Positions 27,201 through 33,777 of a stretch of 45,437 nucleotides of DNA are shown here, in pieces (within the stretch, counting starts at the first letter, position 1; each line of letters begins with the position of its first letter). Below the pieces are notes generated by a model. That model saw only the letters and a program-made list of their open reading frames with translations. It was not told where the DNA came from and searched no databases. This DNA comes from Prevotella sp. (lineage in GTDB: Bacteria; Bacteroidota; Bacteroidia; Bacteroidales; Dysgonomonadaceae), in the NCBI GenBank assembly GCA_031273295.1, contig JAISSD010000172.1:1-45437 (forward strand), given 5' to 3'. The position numbers and the translations under genes are program-made.

Positions 27201-28082
27201 GTGCAAGCGGCTCTGGCACAACAGGGACGCAAGACTATAAAGGCTTCGCTGGTGGACGGGCTTAAATATTTTGCGAGCGAATTCTCTCCCGACAGTCCTT
27301 TCAATTTATGGGATGGATTCGAGGTAGACCGTAGCACGAACAGTCTGGGATTTGATTACAAGGGATATGCGCAGAGCGCTGCTCCTACAATGATAAGTCC
27401 GCTTGCGGATGTAGTGTTGAACCGGGATTTTGCGGACAGGAAAGTACACAACGAGCCTTATGTGAAGTCGAAGGAAGGCGCGGTTCCCCATACAACAATG
27501 GGCACAATGAATGTAAGTCCGGCGGCTCAATGGTTTACCGATCATGTCTGGAAACTTGCAGGGGGCCGTCCCGACCTTGAAGCCGTGTCCAATACGGACG
27601 GGTCGCCTATAGGCGGACTGGCTAATGTGAATCCGTCCGATATAGAGCATATTGTGACTGGTTATGTTCCGGGCATTGGCAAGTTTTTGATAGACCTTGC
27701 AGGGTCGGCCATAGCGGTTACGGAGGGTAAGTTTGACGTGTCGAACATGGTAATGGCGCGTGTATTTGTCAAGCCTTACAGGGAGGACAAAGCCTTCTAT
27801 AACGCCTATTACAATCTGAAAGGAAAGGCAAAGGCATACAAAAACATGCTGGACGCTTACGAAAAGGCGGAAAAGAGTGTGGATAACAGTGAATTGAGCG
27901 AATATGCCTCGAAAGCTCTGGACAGGATATACAAAAGCAGGGGTACAAAAGAATCGGAGGTTCTGGATCTTTACCTTGAAGCTGACCGGTTGCTGAAAGA
28001 TATTGACAAAAAAGGGGAGGCTGTATCGAAAGAAGACATAAAGGCCATGGATGCGATGATCATTAAATGGAACAGGAAATAA
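18249..28082 (+). CDS. Giant polyvalent protein: two ART-like modules, zincin peptidase, LPD domains
   Basis: About 3277 residues, starting at the ATG at 18249 (MPIYVVNGRKANVRDVAKFL); an upstream TTG is less likely. Visible parts: residues 400-600, a domain with SFGHGAASAFIENQSEVLGE; about 790-905, small beta domains; about 1094-1176, an LPD-type domain (GGQMAMYHIEAGAHKFADFA); 1207-1236, EVKAQ repeats; about 1243-1411, a first ADP-ribosyltransferase-like module (ELYHGSPEGK, GIGFYTTES); 1857-1861, HEFGH in PIHEFGHLWN, an HExxH zincin site; about 2110-2236, a second ART-like module with His (VVAHSS), Tyr (GAGYYF) and Glu (NQEWVAFSPSQIKSATD) in order; about 2255-3277, a long C-terminal LPD region. 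This matches the described class of phage 'polyvalent proteins', thought to be packed in the virion, injected with DNA and to act on host defences. It ends 20 bp before the portal gene. Confidence 0.85.
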   Translation: MPIYVVNGRKANVRDVAKFLKLYPNAQPLDSQPTGGAPSDSVPYLPEAQKSQRPAPAPPAVRAPAVRVPEVTHPADMFNPEKLGFSNEVIDVALPNDYSKHKDDLLTDREIYEHNVRNLADGVVKEKDPIDLFGAQLNLYKSNPRYKTGNTSTDYSKLPMIAKEYLKKNKVTVEEPIYSGGEVRMRTVKKNTPEQIEAVKDFIANSEMGVQYMNSHQNVIKELNKAIDPLIKQGEDIIHKEATEAINRHEKRAMTDLYGPAIPYFGEKYTLASKAVSLLKNAKSLLSAEKEGGGFWKGLKPNLQEVEEFLSMSEFLGDLRLNDVISKYEKNPESLTAEENLAIQAKFIADQIMAGVDPGNWYNIGSTTKKSLPFIRDFLLTAPLGGEVSGFAKAGASKLATKAGASLLSRMDNDLLYAIARKTVNKNTVSIVRKAGKVGIDMSVRPAVQSMFSPSSYAMAFEEMQGQAYDKDADGNIKFGNRKSFGHGAASAFIENQSEVLGEVVINKILQKFKIPVPKVFDNNFTRRAGIQGPFVEFTEEKYADLANVVRGEQTIEGFFDPRQNLETFGAVAVMQIPFSTVSTLGYMTGKIGDAQAKRSLKMAYEAARSNLFQYFGNEGGEVAVKNYENTVHAMYKSGNAKKAESELKKELVSIMNEDAISDNAKRAMIEYISVYFAYYGMDRGRLDRIRERQRRAADIISKNADASGRVMTARTKLFDGEEINIKADNIVLNEDGTINRDKSSGIIIYADPVDGTPKQLSINDILEITSVDNADDLKKMADAAIQDETEKADAVDEAPVFNIGDNAIVTINGVDLPVIVTGQTEGGYIVQDAIDGAVYNVGALDVKAAPEAKDPYVGQSVNTDYNGSAVKIDVTGRQGDFYTIDVTDSDGNVSSHTIAAEELPALFPAVDSETSGIEGADAVSLKRKEGESEGSASGEQSNLTDSGQIPKDEKGNMQFELVPVETTVRALKEVYSDVAKVLAVVNAYTSKIQEQLKEAKAPEITGDIREDVANQQAFNQNMEKLGKSLEYWQGVKNAVEAETRQTDNGQQKEEIPQPATLTETEVDVVEPEAGTATGPAVETESKEVEADKAVYGAANKIISTERYDELRKQMRGKMNNMNSGFDPELFIIGGQMAMYHIEAGAHKFADFAERMIESFGDGVRPYLKSFYEQARFAEEMKVYENKIDAYDTVKGFDVDGFKSKTQEVKAQEVKAQEVKAQDVKAQDVKAQEVKARPSVFDASSYEGAELYHGSPEGKLKFIDPYTHTRNWKEGIGFYTTESSEMAKGYAEGRTAKGERKGKASETGAVTSVAFPSGVKILDMEAPADMEMWNDVAERLDVMPPKSAKSNMDAYGQLIAEYNEETDTGEGQYEVEDVLREVYGYDASTHIEGKRKGTPHRVFIWKNDSKLPGIKESQEVREKVTESQEKSTESEKKSTESQGKVKEGERATIRFFNGQAVTGDVVSRKDGKISVKDGSGFIYSVPESRIIDTGVRKQVGKGKFTPIAREALEKIVKLLKKTGMARNVFIDEESIRNYEERLQSVLERKQEISHEKQKGIAIDALRAAEKTGYIDTGKLDEEGRKIVLVPKYTVKWFYGEDNPDIDYFDSMDEAFEDLKHPGSFDEVSAYFVPYKEADVYFKVARLDEDGDVEETNDKLDFNDALDKGFLPEIFNGLRSKWGDTFLDNRTFENPVESSRELLDEVYYNINNDIIDKYEGYRIGTIHTGKYRSLDIYDSNDNLVDVIQLRIADHPYNPANNDTDARSGKFISVEVFEKDPTRGRFNGRYSLQFNSNSEYDEIVEAVNERIREIIDDNMDSYEAKEMRTRDGGRILGLVTEDGDVYIDPSRMNANTPIHEFGHLWNTFIYENFPELWEAGKKPVIGSTYWNEVINDAGYSYLLKGTSKEKVTESVRTGESIDEATDYAIKRVMDESLAHFIGDNGEAEWHARHDLGTWARMKAWLHDVWNAIGKRLGLKPGVNLENMTLKDFADMAVKDLLGGKNLYKKYGVTEKGKWGGQSRENRAGERQADQSKYDFDVEGITDESAVEMSRIKSEAVANGTFMKAPNGKKTNLNERQWLQTRTKSFMNWFGDWLNDPENASKVVDENGEPKVVAHSSNKEFTIFRNKQENDSGWLGAGYYFFGDRSMDGQYGKNVMETFLNVRDPYYAVNEDQERLMELNDNSESEEFTNNLKEEGFDGVFFNGNLNQEWVAFSPSQIKSATDNNGNFDERSDDIRFHLEAGEEESALEKTVSNIPEPPVFTKKDTLADIMARHKQFVEETQTFKEAFDELVKKSALEEWRDNRVNEFQDDAKPLERFLKAIEKMGGKLYMAIDPYNDYFRSKGRAKRALDDYERNYINPLAGYLNDIVNGKRLDVIDNIVWKIGTNKKKGESLDNYDKISVYLQAKDMVESEELGLVPRGAKGFEKSLGFAGSAEKFRLAPRDYIDMFEDMLGMDTIDELWKLVNRATGFALDYQLKHGYTDQDTYDKYRGRKYYVPERGWRERDMGKDQKYVKDAGRFNNNPYNAALVKAKGRESLAGDPLAFIKSIAQSSILSVEKNRTKAKFLDFALKNQDIGRKTGAFTIKKLWYVKTDEKNEEGLNLYRESSVPPDSKMIEADKALRGQIAELRKSLKTAKTEQDRDAIQNDINSLSGQIRIAGRVNEDLVTQRTSDEKRQHQVKAVKDGVEYVIELSDAEAANVLNRNAGKAEFSGQKGITVVTKTMSSLMTQYNPEFALRNAMRDAGSSIIYSHAEFGNAYTGRYIKNIGLSQRSVWEYVLANNFKNKDSFDTKTGKMLEEFFEDGAATGYSYMKDIDHLRDDMRKLVDPNMWQKAGTAAFDNTIGVLGNVFGALTEASELTFRFATYKTSRESGYTREEAATHAKEVTVNFDRSGSNRFFRSFFAFFNPAIQGSSKYLKAAGKSREIRVLSALYVAMGYLNTLLQPDDPDDERSWGEYDRMQNLVLGSVKLALPQTFRAFHGIGVQAALAQQGRKTIKASLVDGLKYFASEFSPDSPFNLWDGFEVDRSTNSLGFDYKGYAQSAAPTMISPLADVVLNRDFADRKVHNEPYVKSKEGAVPHTTMGTMNVSPAAQWFTDHVWKLAGGRPDLEAVSNTDGSPIGGLANVNPSDIEHIVTGYVPGIGKFLIDLAGSAIAVTEGKFDVSNMVMARVFVKPYREDKAFYNAYYNLKGKAKAYKNMLDAYEKAEKSVDNSELSEYASKALDRIYKSRGTKESEVLDLYLEADRLLKDIDKKGEAVSKEDIKAMDAMIIKWNRK
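21868..21956 (+). repeat. 15-bp tandem repeat encoding EVKAQ/DVKAQ
   Basis: Six units of about 15 bp (GTCAAGGCGCAGGAA and variants) encode a charged pentapeptide linker just before the first ART-like module of the giant protein. A second, imperfect repeat region (TESQEK/STESE, about 22490-22590) follows the module, so the ART module is framed by flexible repeats. Confidence 0.9.
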
Positions 28083-28102
28083 ACAGATAAAACGGAAATG
28101 CG

Positions 28103-30106
28103 ATGACAGTGGTGAATCATAAGATTTTCAATAAAAAGCGGCTTGGCATAAAGCCGGACAAGCGCTATGAAGTAATGGACAGCGTTCGTTTTTCGTCTGC
28201 AAGGGACGTGTTGGACGAATGTGCGGCCTACTGGTATGACTTGCGGGAATTCAGGTACAAGCGCAAGCGGTGCGGGCGTTACGTGTATGGCAAGCAGTGG
28301 GAGGACGTTATTCCCGACCCGGACAATCCGGGGAGGTTTATCACGGAGCGCCAGTCTATCATGCGTCAGGGAAAAACGCCTTTGCAGAACAACATGATAC
28401 GGCGGTTTTTAAACTCTATCGTAGGTTCGTTCAGGACAAACCAGACGGAGCCTGTCTGCTCGGTGCGGGACAGCGACGAGGCTACCATAGGGGAGATGAT
28501 GACAATCGCGCTGCAGGCTTGCGGGCAGCTTAACCAGACGTCTGAACTGGATGCGACAAATTTGTTTGAATACGCGATATCCGCGAGTGCGTTTTACAAG
28601 GTTAAATACGACATAGTACCCACTAGGGACACGCTTGACGGTATTGTGCTTGTGAACAATCCTTCGCGGATGTTCTGGAATGCCGACATGGAAGATCCGC
28701 GGGGTTGGGATTTGCGCCATATAGGAGAAATCCATGATTTGCGGCTGGCTGACGTGTTGCGGGCGTTTGCGAAAAACAGGAAAGATGCGGAATATATACG
28801 CAGTTTGTACCATGGTATAAACACGCGCATATCTTCTTCGTATGGCAACATGACTACCAAACGGATAGACAATCTGGACTTTTACATTCCGCAGGATGAC
28901 TACACATGCCGGGTGATAGAGAGCTGGCGTTATGAAAGCAAGCAAGCGCTCAGGTGCGTGGACGAGGCCGAAGGATCGCTGTACTGGGCAGACCTGAACG
29001 AGGAGAGGGGTATAATAGCCGAAAACGAGCGCCGTATAAAGGAGGCCGCCTTGCAGGGGGTGGCTATGGACGATGCGCTGCTTATAAAATACAAATGGGC
29101 AGTACACCAGTACTGGTATTACAGGTTTTTCACGCCTTACGGGGATGTGATGGCAGAGGGTGAATCGCCCTACTGGCACAAGGGGCATCCGTATTCGTTT
29201 AACTTTTATTCAACCTTTGACGGGGAGCCACATTCGTTTGTGGAGGACTTGATAGACCCGCAGCGGATGTTGAACAGGATGTATATTTTGCAGGATTTTA
29301 TAATCAGCTCCGGGGCCAAAAACACGCTGGTAGTTGATGCTGACGCTTTGGACGGGAAATCGCCGGAAGAAATCGCCGAGGCATATGTGAAGGTAGGTTC
29401 GGTGATCGTATTGAAAACCAAGCCGGGGGTAAAGGTAAACGAAGTGATGCAGCAATTGCAGACGAACAACAACAATATAGGCACCTACGAGATGATCAAC
29501 CTGATGATGTCTTTCATGAACGACATATCGGGGGTTCACGGGGCATTAAGAGGGGAGGATCCCAAGTCGGGCACTGCGGCCAGCCTGTACGCGCAGGAGG
29601 CTCAAAACGCGGCTACCAACATCATACATCTTGTAAACTCCTTTAACAGCCTTCGTAGCGATCGCGATATAAAACTGATGAAGGTTTTACAGCAGTATTA
29701 CGATTCGCGCAAATTTATAAATACGGCGGGTTCATACTATTCAAAGGAATCGAAATACTATAATCCGGAACGGGTTCAGAATTCGGAAATGGATATATCG
29801 CTTTCACAAAGTACGTCTACTGTGGCTTACCGGTCGGTGATGGATACATTTTTGCTGGACATGTTCAAGGGTGGGGCCATTACTTTGAAGATGATGCTGG
29901 AAAATTCAAATCTTCCGTTCAAGGACAGATTGCTTCAATCGGTAGAATCGGCTGAACAGTCTGCGGAGGAAGGACAGATGAACGGTTTCACCCCGGAAAT
30001 GATGCAGCAGGTGCAAGGCGGTTCAAATCCGGAGGCAATGGCCATGCTGAATCAAAATTTCAGGGGGCAGGAACAGGAAAATAATGAAATAAAGCAGGTT
30101 AATTGA
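28103..30106 (+). CDS. Portal protein (P22-like)
   Basis: A 667-residue portal protein; twelve copies form the ring at one head vertex through which DNA is packaged and ejected. The N-terminus (ARDVLDECAAYWYDLREFRYKRKRCGRY) and the PLQNNMIRRFLNSIVGSFRTN segment (about 94-114) are the usual beginning of P22-type portals, with the later WxxD and EDLIDPQRMLNRMYILQDFI (about 370-390) wing/stem region. The C-terminal ~60 residues are Gln/Met-rich and probably form the barrel. It ends the first rightward block and is followed by a hairpin terminator. A 20-bp gap from the giant gene implies one transcript. Confidence 0.88.
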   Translation: MTVVNHKIFNKKRLGIKPDKRYEVMDSVRFSSARDVLDECAAYWYDLREFRYKRKRCGRYVYGKQWEDVIPDPDNPGRFITERQSIMRQGKTPLQNNMIRRFLNSIVGSFRTNQTEPVCSVRDSDEATIGEMMTIALQACGQLNQTSELDATNLFEYAISASAFYKVKYDIVPTRDTLDGIVLVNNPSRMFWNADMEDPRGWDLRHIGEIHDLRLADVLRAFAKNRKDAEYIRSLYHGINTRISSSYGNMTTKRIDNLDFYIPQDDYTCRVIESWRYESKQALRCVDEAEGSLYWADLNEERGIIAENERRIKEAALQGVAMDDALLIKYKWAVHQYWYYRFFTPYGDVMAEGESPYWHKGHPYSFNFYSTFDGEPHSFVEDLIDPQRMLNRMYILQDFIISSGAKNTLVVDADALDGKSPEEIAEAYVKVGSVIVLKTKPGVKVNEVMQQLQTNNNNIGTYEMINLMMSFMNDISGVHGALRGEDPKSGTAASLYAQEAQNAATNIIHLVNSFNSLRSDRDIKLMKVLQQYYDSRKFINTAGSYYSKESKYYNPERVQNSEMDISLSQSTSTVAYRSVMDTFLLDMFKGGAITLKMMLENSNLPFKDRLLQSVESAEQSAEEGQMNGFTPEMMQQVQGGSNPEAMAMLNQNFRGQEQENNEIKQVN

Positions 30107-30116
30107 AAAAAACGCC

Positions 30117-30124
30117 TATCTTTG
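30117..30124 (+). promoter_or_regulatory. -7 promoter element after the portal gene
   Basis: TATCTTTG exactly matches TAnnTTTG. A TTG lies 15 bp upstream (in AATTGAAAA). No plus-strand gene follows within 3.6 kb, but a terminator does at 30212-30241, so it could drive a short RNA. Confidence 0.4.
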
Positions 30125-30130
30125 TCCTTT

Positions 30131-30241
30131 GAAGATTAGCCGTAATTTTCAATTGTGAACTTCGATTGCTTTCATGGGGTATGATTTCTTTTGATTGTTT
30201 AAATTGTTCGAAAAAAGGCAATATGTAAATATTGCCTTTTT
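30131..30241 (+). ncRNA. Candidate small RNA between portal and packaging operon
   Basis: The ~110-nt interval runs from a TATCTTTG promoter element to a perfect intrinsic terminator and contains no ORF. An RNA starting about 30131 would end in the AAAAGGCAATAT hairpin. It could equally be just the 3' untranslated region of the portal message. No known RNA family is recognised. Confidence 0.3.
30212..30241. terminator. Bidirectional terminator between convergent operons
   Basis: AAAAAGGCAATAT (30212-30224) pairs perfectly with ATATTGCCTTTTT (30229-30241) around a GTAA loop. The arms supply a T-run on both strands. It separates the rightward portal block from the leftward terL block, 28 bp from the latter's last stop codon. 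Confidence 0.9.
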
Positions 30242-30269
30242 CTGTTTTATATTCCCGGACAAGCCCGTA

Positions 30270-30737
30270 TTATTTCCGTTTATAGACCGATTGTTTCCGT
30301 TTAATCAGGGGTATTCCTACTTTCGCCTTGTTGAGGACTGGCTTTAATGTTTTTTGCCAGCGGATATATCGACGCCTCATTTCTATCTTTTCCTCCCTGT
30401 TTGGCGCGTCGTGGCCATATCGTTTGGTGGCTGTGGCATAAAAACACCTGTCTCTTATTTCGAGGTATTTTTGATTTCGGGAAATGATCTTTTGCTTTTT
30501 CTTCAAGGTTATTTCGTCGTTGTTGAGAATAAACAGCCCTCCCGTTTTTGTATCGGGATAAACGAAATATCGTTTGTCGGTGATGAAATGCTTCATGTCG
30601 GCCAGTTTGATAGCCATTCTCAGCCTCAATTTCAGGATAAGCAATAGCCAGATTTGCGCAATCCAGTTTTTTGCGGCGATTAAAAACGTTCCGGTTTCGA
30701 TCCACAGATTTGATTTTACTAAATTTTCCATATTCAT
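30270..30737 (-). CDS. Hypothetical phage protein after terL, one membrane segment
   Basis: A 155-residue basic protein. The ATG at 30737 (MNMENLVKSNLW), four bases after the terL stop, is preferred over a longer frame overlapping terL; the ATG at 30731 is equally possible. Residues about 17-40 (IAAKNWIAQIWLLLILKLRLR) form a hydrophobic, possibly amphipathic helix. A small beta domain (DKRYFVYPDTKTGGLFILNN) and a strongly basic C-terminus follow. Similar small proteins occur next to terL in other Bacteroidales prophages, as far as I recall. Function unknown. Confidence 0.6.
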   Translation of the reverse strand: MNMENLVKSNLWIETGTFLIAAKNWIAQIWLLLILKLRLRMAIKLADMKHFITDKRYFVYPDTKTGGLFILNNDEITLKKKQKIISRNQKYLEIRDRCFYATATKRYGHDAPNREEKIEMRRRYIRWQKTLKPVLNKAKVGIPLIKRKQSVYKRK

Positions 30738-30741
30738 ATAA

Positions 30742-32835
30742 TTAAAATGTTGATTCGTTTCTTGTTTGTTGCTTTTTACGGGTTTTGGGTTCGTGCGGTA
30801 TAAAGGCTTCGGGTATTGGCAGATACTTGAAGTCGTAGCATACGTACACGCCAATTGCGGTAGCCATAAGAATGTCGTCGTGACATCCGTCGATAGCTCC
30901 CAGTTTGCCGTTTTGCTTGATTTCGTACTGGTCGAGTTCGTCGCAGCAAGCGGCGTCCCTTTCGTAATACCCTTCTTCGCGCAGCATATTGACCATATTG
31001 TCGATTACCAGCGTTTTTGAAGATCCATTCATGTGAAAACCCCATTTTGGCGGTAAATTTTCTTTTATCCGTTGCGCTGAATTCCGGCAATACATGTTGT
31101 CGTACACGCCTCCCAGTTCGTCGAGAATATATTCAAAGTGATCGCCTTCGGTTTCTTCCGTTTCGAGGGTGTTGGATTCTATAACCAGCAGGGCATTGTC
31201 GTATATGGAAGCTATCTGCGCCGCCTTCCATGCCAGCAAGTCGTGATCGATGTGTCCGCGCCATTGGGCAACCTTTTCTGGAACGCCGCCGGGTTCGGTC
31301 ATGTATTTTCGGTCGAATACGGAAATTACAGACCAGTCGGCTTCATCGGAGCGGCCTCCTATATCCACGCTTGCCACATAGCGGCGCTTTATATTTTCGA
31401 TGGTCGGTGGCGACCATATTTTTAGCAGGTTATCATCCTTTCGTGGAATGCCCTCAAGTTTTTTCAGGAATGATTTTTTCAGGAATTCCTTTTGTTTGTC
31501 GCGAGTGTCGCAATCTTTCAGAATCAGAGGCGATTCTACCGAAGCATAGAACAAAGGCTCCTTGTTGAATTTGCGCATGTTTTGCACCATGTAAATATCG
31601 AATTTCCTTTTTCCGGAGCTTTGGAAGGCTTCGATGTCGTCGGAAGGATATTCCTGTCTCATGCTCCACTCGTCGGGATATCCGTTTGACATTTGACGGT
31701 ACCAGTTTATCTGTTCGAGTGTCGCGCCCTTATCCCAGAGGTTGTATTCGTAATCGTTCATCGAGTTTATAAAATCGATGAAATTGTCAATTTTGACGGA
31801 ATAGCTTTCGATTTCGAACCATGCAATAAATACGGGGGTCATGTTTCCCTTTCCGGATTTTGATCTTAGCCATTCGCGGTGAAAGAGGTTTCCCACTCCT
31901 TTGGCGGTACTCTCGTATACTATCATTGAATCGGCTACCAGCGGAATCCCCGACGTGACGGAATTCAATATGTCTGCGGGCGTTTTTCCTTTTGTTTCTT
32001 TCCATATACCGATTTCGGTACAGTGGGCCATAACGGCCTCTTCGCCGCGTACACCGTCGGGTTTTTCGGCGCTACCGATTGTTATACGGCAGTCGGGGCC
32101 TGCGATGATGCTTGTTTTGGATGATTTTTCGTAAGGGCGCATTGACAGCGTCTTGCTTGCGCCGTCTGCTATCAGTTCGGGCGGGATATACTTTAACATT
32201 TTGGCGTACATGCCTTTCACGATTCTGGCCGTGTTTTCGATATGGGCGCAAATCACGCTATTCCACTGGCGGTGGTGAAACAGTTGCAGCCATCCCATAT
32301 ATAATTGTACAAGCGTGGAGCCTCCCCACTGCCTTGCCTTTAGCAGAATAATACGTATGGGTACTCCTTTTAGCCGCAGGTATTCGAGGACTTTCAGCAG
32401 TTTTCTTTGTCCGCGGTTCAGAATAAAAGGTATGTCCATTTCAAGAATAACATCCTGCCCTGTAAATGGATCTTTTTTTGGCTTCGGTTTTATTTTGAAG
32501 TAAGACGCAGCGACATATTCAAAATCGGTTCTGACCCTGATTCGTTCTACTTCCAGAATTATTTTTTTTACGGTTTCATTTGTGGGGGGTATATTTAATT
32601 TTTGGAGGTAAGCGTTTATAGAGCCTTCGCTTTTCAGGGCCTTTATCAGGGGGTGCGACATCATTTCGCAAGGCGCAAGGAAGTACGCAATGGGCAGTCC
32701 GTCTATCTTCAGGGGCTCCCTTTTGACAATATCGGACCCGCTACCAAGAAAAGGGTTGTATTGCTTTTCTTCCTTTTGCAGCCTGGCGTTCCGGCTTTTA
32801 TTCTCTTCCCTTATCTGCGAGGCTGTCTGTTTCAT
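30742..32835 (-). CDS. terL: Terminase large subunit
   Basis: A 697-residue DNA-packaging motor. The ATPase half shows the Walker A variant KARQWGGST at residues 166-174. A glycine-linked acidic region around RGEEAVMAHCTEIGIWKE corresponds to the Walker B/coupling zone. The C-terminal RNase H-like nuclease shows SVDIGGRSDEADW (about 486-498, first acidic residue), LLVIESNTLE (second) and DGCHDDILMATA (about 648-659, last). All expected acids are present. The gene is oriented against portal, scaffold and capsid, which is unusual. It overlaps the rhomboid gene by 38 bp and is followed by a small gene after four bases, so this is a tight leftward operon ending at the hairpin at 30212. Confidence 0.93.
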   Translation of the reverse strand: MKQTASQIREENKSRNARLQKEEKQYNPFLGSGSDIVKREPLKIDGLPIAYFLAPCEMMSHPLIKALKSEGSINAYLQKLNIPPTNETVKKIILEVERIRVRTDFEYVAASYFKIKPKPKKDPFTGQDVILEMDIPFILNRGQRKLLKVLEYLRLKGVPIRIILLKARQWGGSTLVQLYMGWLQLFHHRQWNSVICAHIENTARIVKGMYAKMLKYIPPELIADGASKTLSMRPYEKSSKTSIIAGPDCRITIGSAEKPDGVRGEEAVMAHCTEIGIWKETKGKTPADILNSVTSGIPLVADSMIVYESTAKGVGNLFHREWLRSKSGKGNMTPVFIAWFEIESYSVKIDNFIDFINSMNDYEYNLWDKGATLEQINWYRQMSNGYPDEWSMRQEYPSDDIEAFQSSGKRKFDIYMVQNMRKFNKEPLFYASVESPLILKDCDTRDKQKEFLKKSFLKKLEGIPRKDDNLLKIWSPPTIENIKRRYVASVDIGGRSDEADWSVISVFDRKYMTEPGGVPEKVAQWRGHIDHDLLAWKAAQIASIYDNALLVIESNTLETEETEGDHFEYILDELGGVYDNMYCRNSAQRIKENLPPKWGFHMNGSSKTLVIDNMVNMLREEGYYERDAACCDELDQYEIKQNGKLGAIDGCHDDILMATAIGVYVCYDFKYLPIPEAFIPHEPKTRKKQQTRNESTF

Positions 32836-33295
32836 CGTATAATATTGACCTGATTATTGATGATAAAAAACCGAGAGAGAATCCCGTCAGATGTATTAAC
32901 CCGTCAATGCCGGGTATGATAAAACCTGTGGACAGTGACAGGAGGACGAGGGAAAAGAAGGGTATAAACCTGTGAGGGTCTGTTATTACGCTAGCCGCCC
33001 TGATACCGAGCAATATGTATATCAATCCGGAGGCTCCGACCGAAGGCGTACCGGAGGCGGATAAAAAAGCAACGAGAACGGCTCCGGCGTACAGCAACGG
33101 AAAAAATTTGCATTTCATGCTACCGTATGCGAAGTAGAAGCCGGCCATGTTGATCGACAAATGAACAATGGATTTGTGAAATACCATATATATAAAGAAT
33201 GTATATGCAGGAGCGCCGGATGCATATCCGACAGCCGGGCTGTCGACAGGCAAACAGTACATTATAACGCATATTGCAATAAACAGGTATTTCAT
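32798..33295 (-). CDS. Rhomboid-family intramembrane serine protease
   Basis: A 165-residue polytopic membrane protein starting at the ATG at 33295, which overlaps the previous gene's TGA as ATGA. About six hydrophobic segments are visible. The HxxxN motif is H45-N49 (HLSINM). The nucleophile motif GASG has Ser89 and the catalytic partner is His135 (GLIHLTGF). These are the complete Ser-His dyad and oxyanion residues of rhomboids, so activity is likely. Length is near the minimal bacterial six-helix core. The 38-bp out-of-frame overlap with terL shows it belongs to the packaging operon. Substrate is unknown; the capsid protein with a hydrophobic N-terminus or the inner-membrane phage proteins are speculative candidates. 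Confidence 0.85.
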   Translation of the reverse strand: MKYLFIAICVIMYCLPVDSPAVGYASGAPAYTFFIYMVFHKSIVHLSINMAGFYFAYGSMKCKFFPLLYAGAVLVAFLSASGTPSVGASGLIYILLGIRAASVITDPHRFIPFFSLVLLSLSTGFIIPGIDGLIHLTGFSLGFLSSIIRSILYDETDSLADKGRE

Positions 33296-33747
33296 TTTAT
33301 TTTTATTTGCATGGCATATTCGGGCGTCATATAAAATCCGGGGGCCTGGCTGTTTATCACATAATCTATGCCTTCGACTGTTTTGGCCTCTGGATTTTCT
33401 ATTCTCCATTGCAAAAAAACGTTGAACATGTCGAAATACATTTTTCGACGCAGGCGGCTCTTGTGTACGGGCAGCTGTCCCTTCATCATTTTGTTTATGG
33501 TTCTGGCGGCTTCGTGCACTGTAATATAGAAGCGGGGAGCGGGCATGTCCAGAGCTTCGATTACAATAGCCTTTCTTTCCATGAATCTGGCTCTGCGGCC
33601 ATGTTTACGGAGTACATACCTGTAAGCCGCATTGAAATCCGCATCCTTTATCTGTTTAAGCGTATATATCCCGGTATCCATTGTTTCGCTTTCTAGACCG
33701 GATACAAAGATAACATAAACAAACACGAAAAAATAATTTTTCAACAT
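33292..33747 (-). CDS. Hypothetical phage protein upstream of rhomboid and terL
   Basis: A 151-residue protein. From the ATG at 33747, the first ~20 residues (MLKNYFFVFVYVIFVSG) look like a signal peptide or anchor; an internal ATG at about 33681 (MDTGIYTLKQI) would give a soluble ~129-residue form. The body is basic and helical (YRYVLRKHGRRARFMERKAIV). I recognise no domain. It is the first gene of the leftward packaging operon and is coupled to the rhomboid gene by a 4-bp ATGA overlap. A role in packaging or in superinfection is possible but not shown. Confidence 0.6.
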   Translation of the reverse strand: MLKNYFFVFVYVIFVSGLESETMDTGIYTLKQIKDADFNAAYRYVLRKHGRRARFMERKAIVIEALDMPAPRFYITVHEAARTINKMMKGQLPVHKSRLRRKMYFDMFNVFLQWRIENPEAKTVEGIDYVINSQAPGFYMTPEYAMQIKIK

Positions 33748-33777
33748 GTTGTTATATAATTATATATAATAAATTCG

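Noticed and set aside
33292-33747. Terminase small subunit directly upstream of terL
   Set aside because: It has a hydrophobic N-terminus and no helix-turn-helix. The HTH protein at 15554-16033 is the better TerS candidate.
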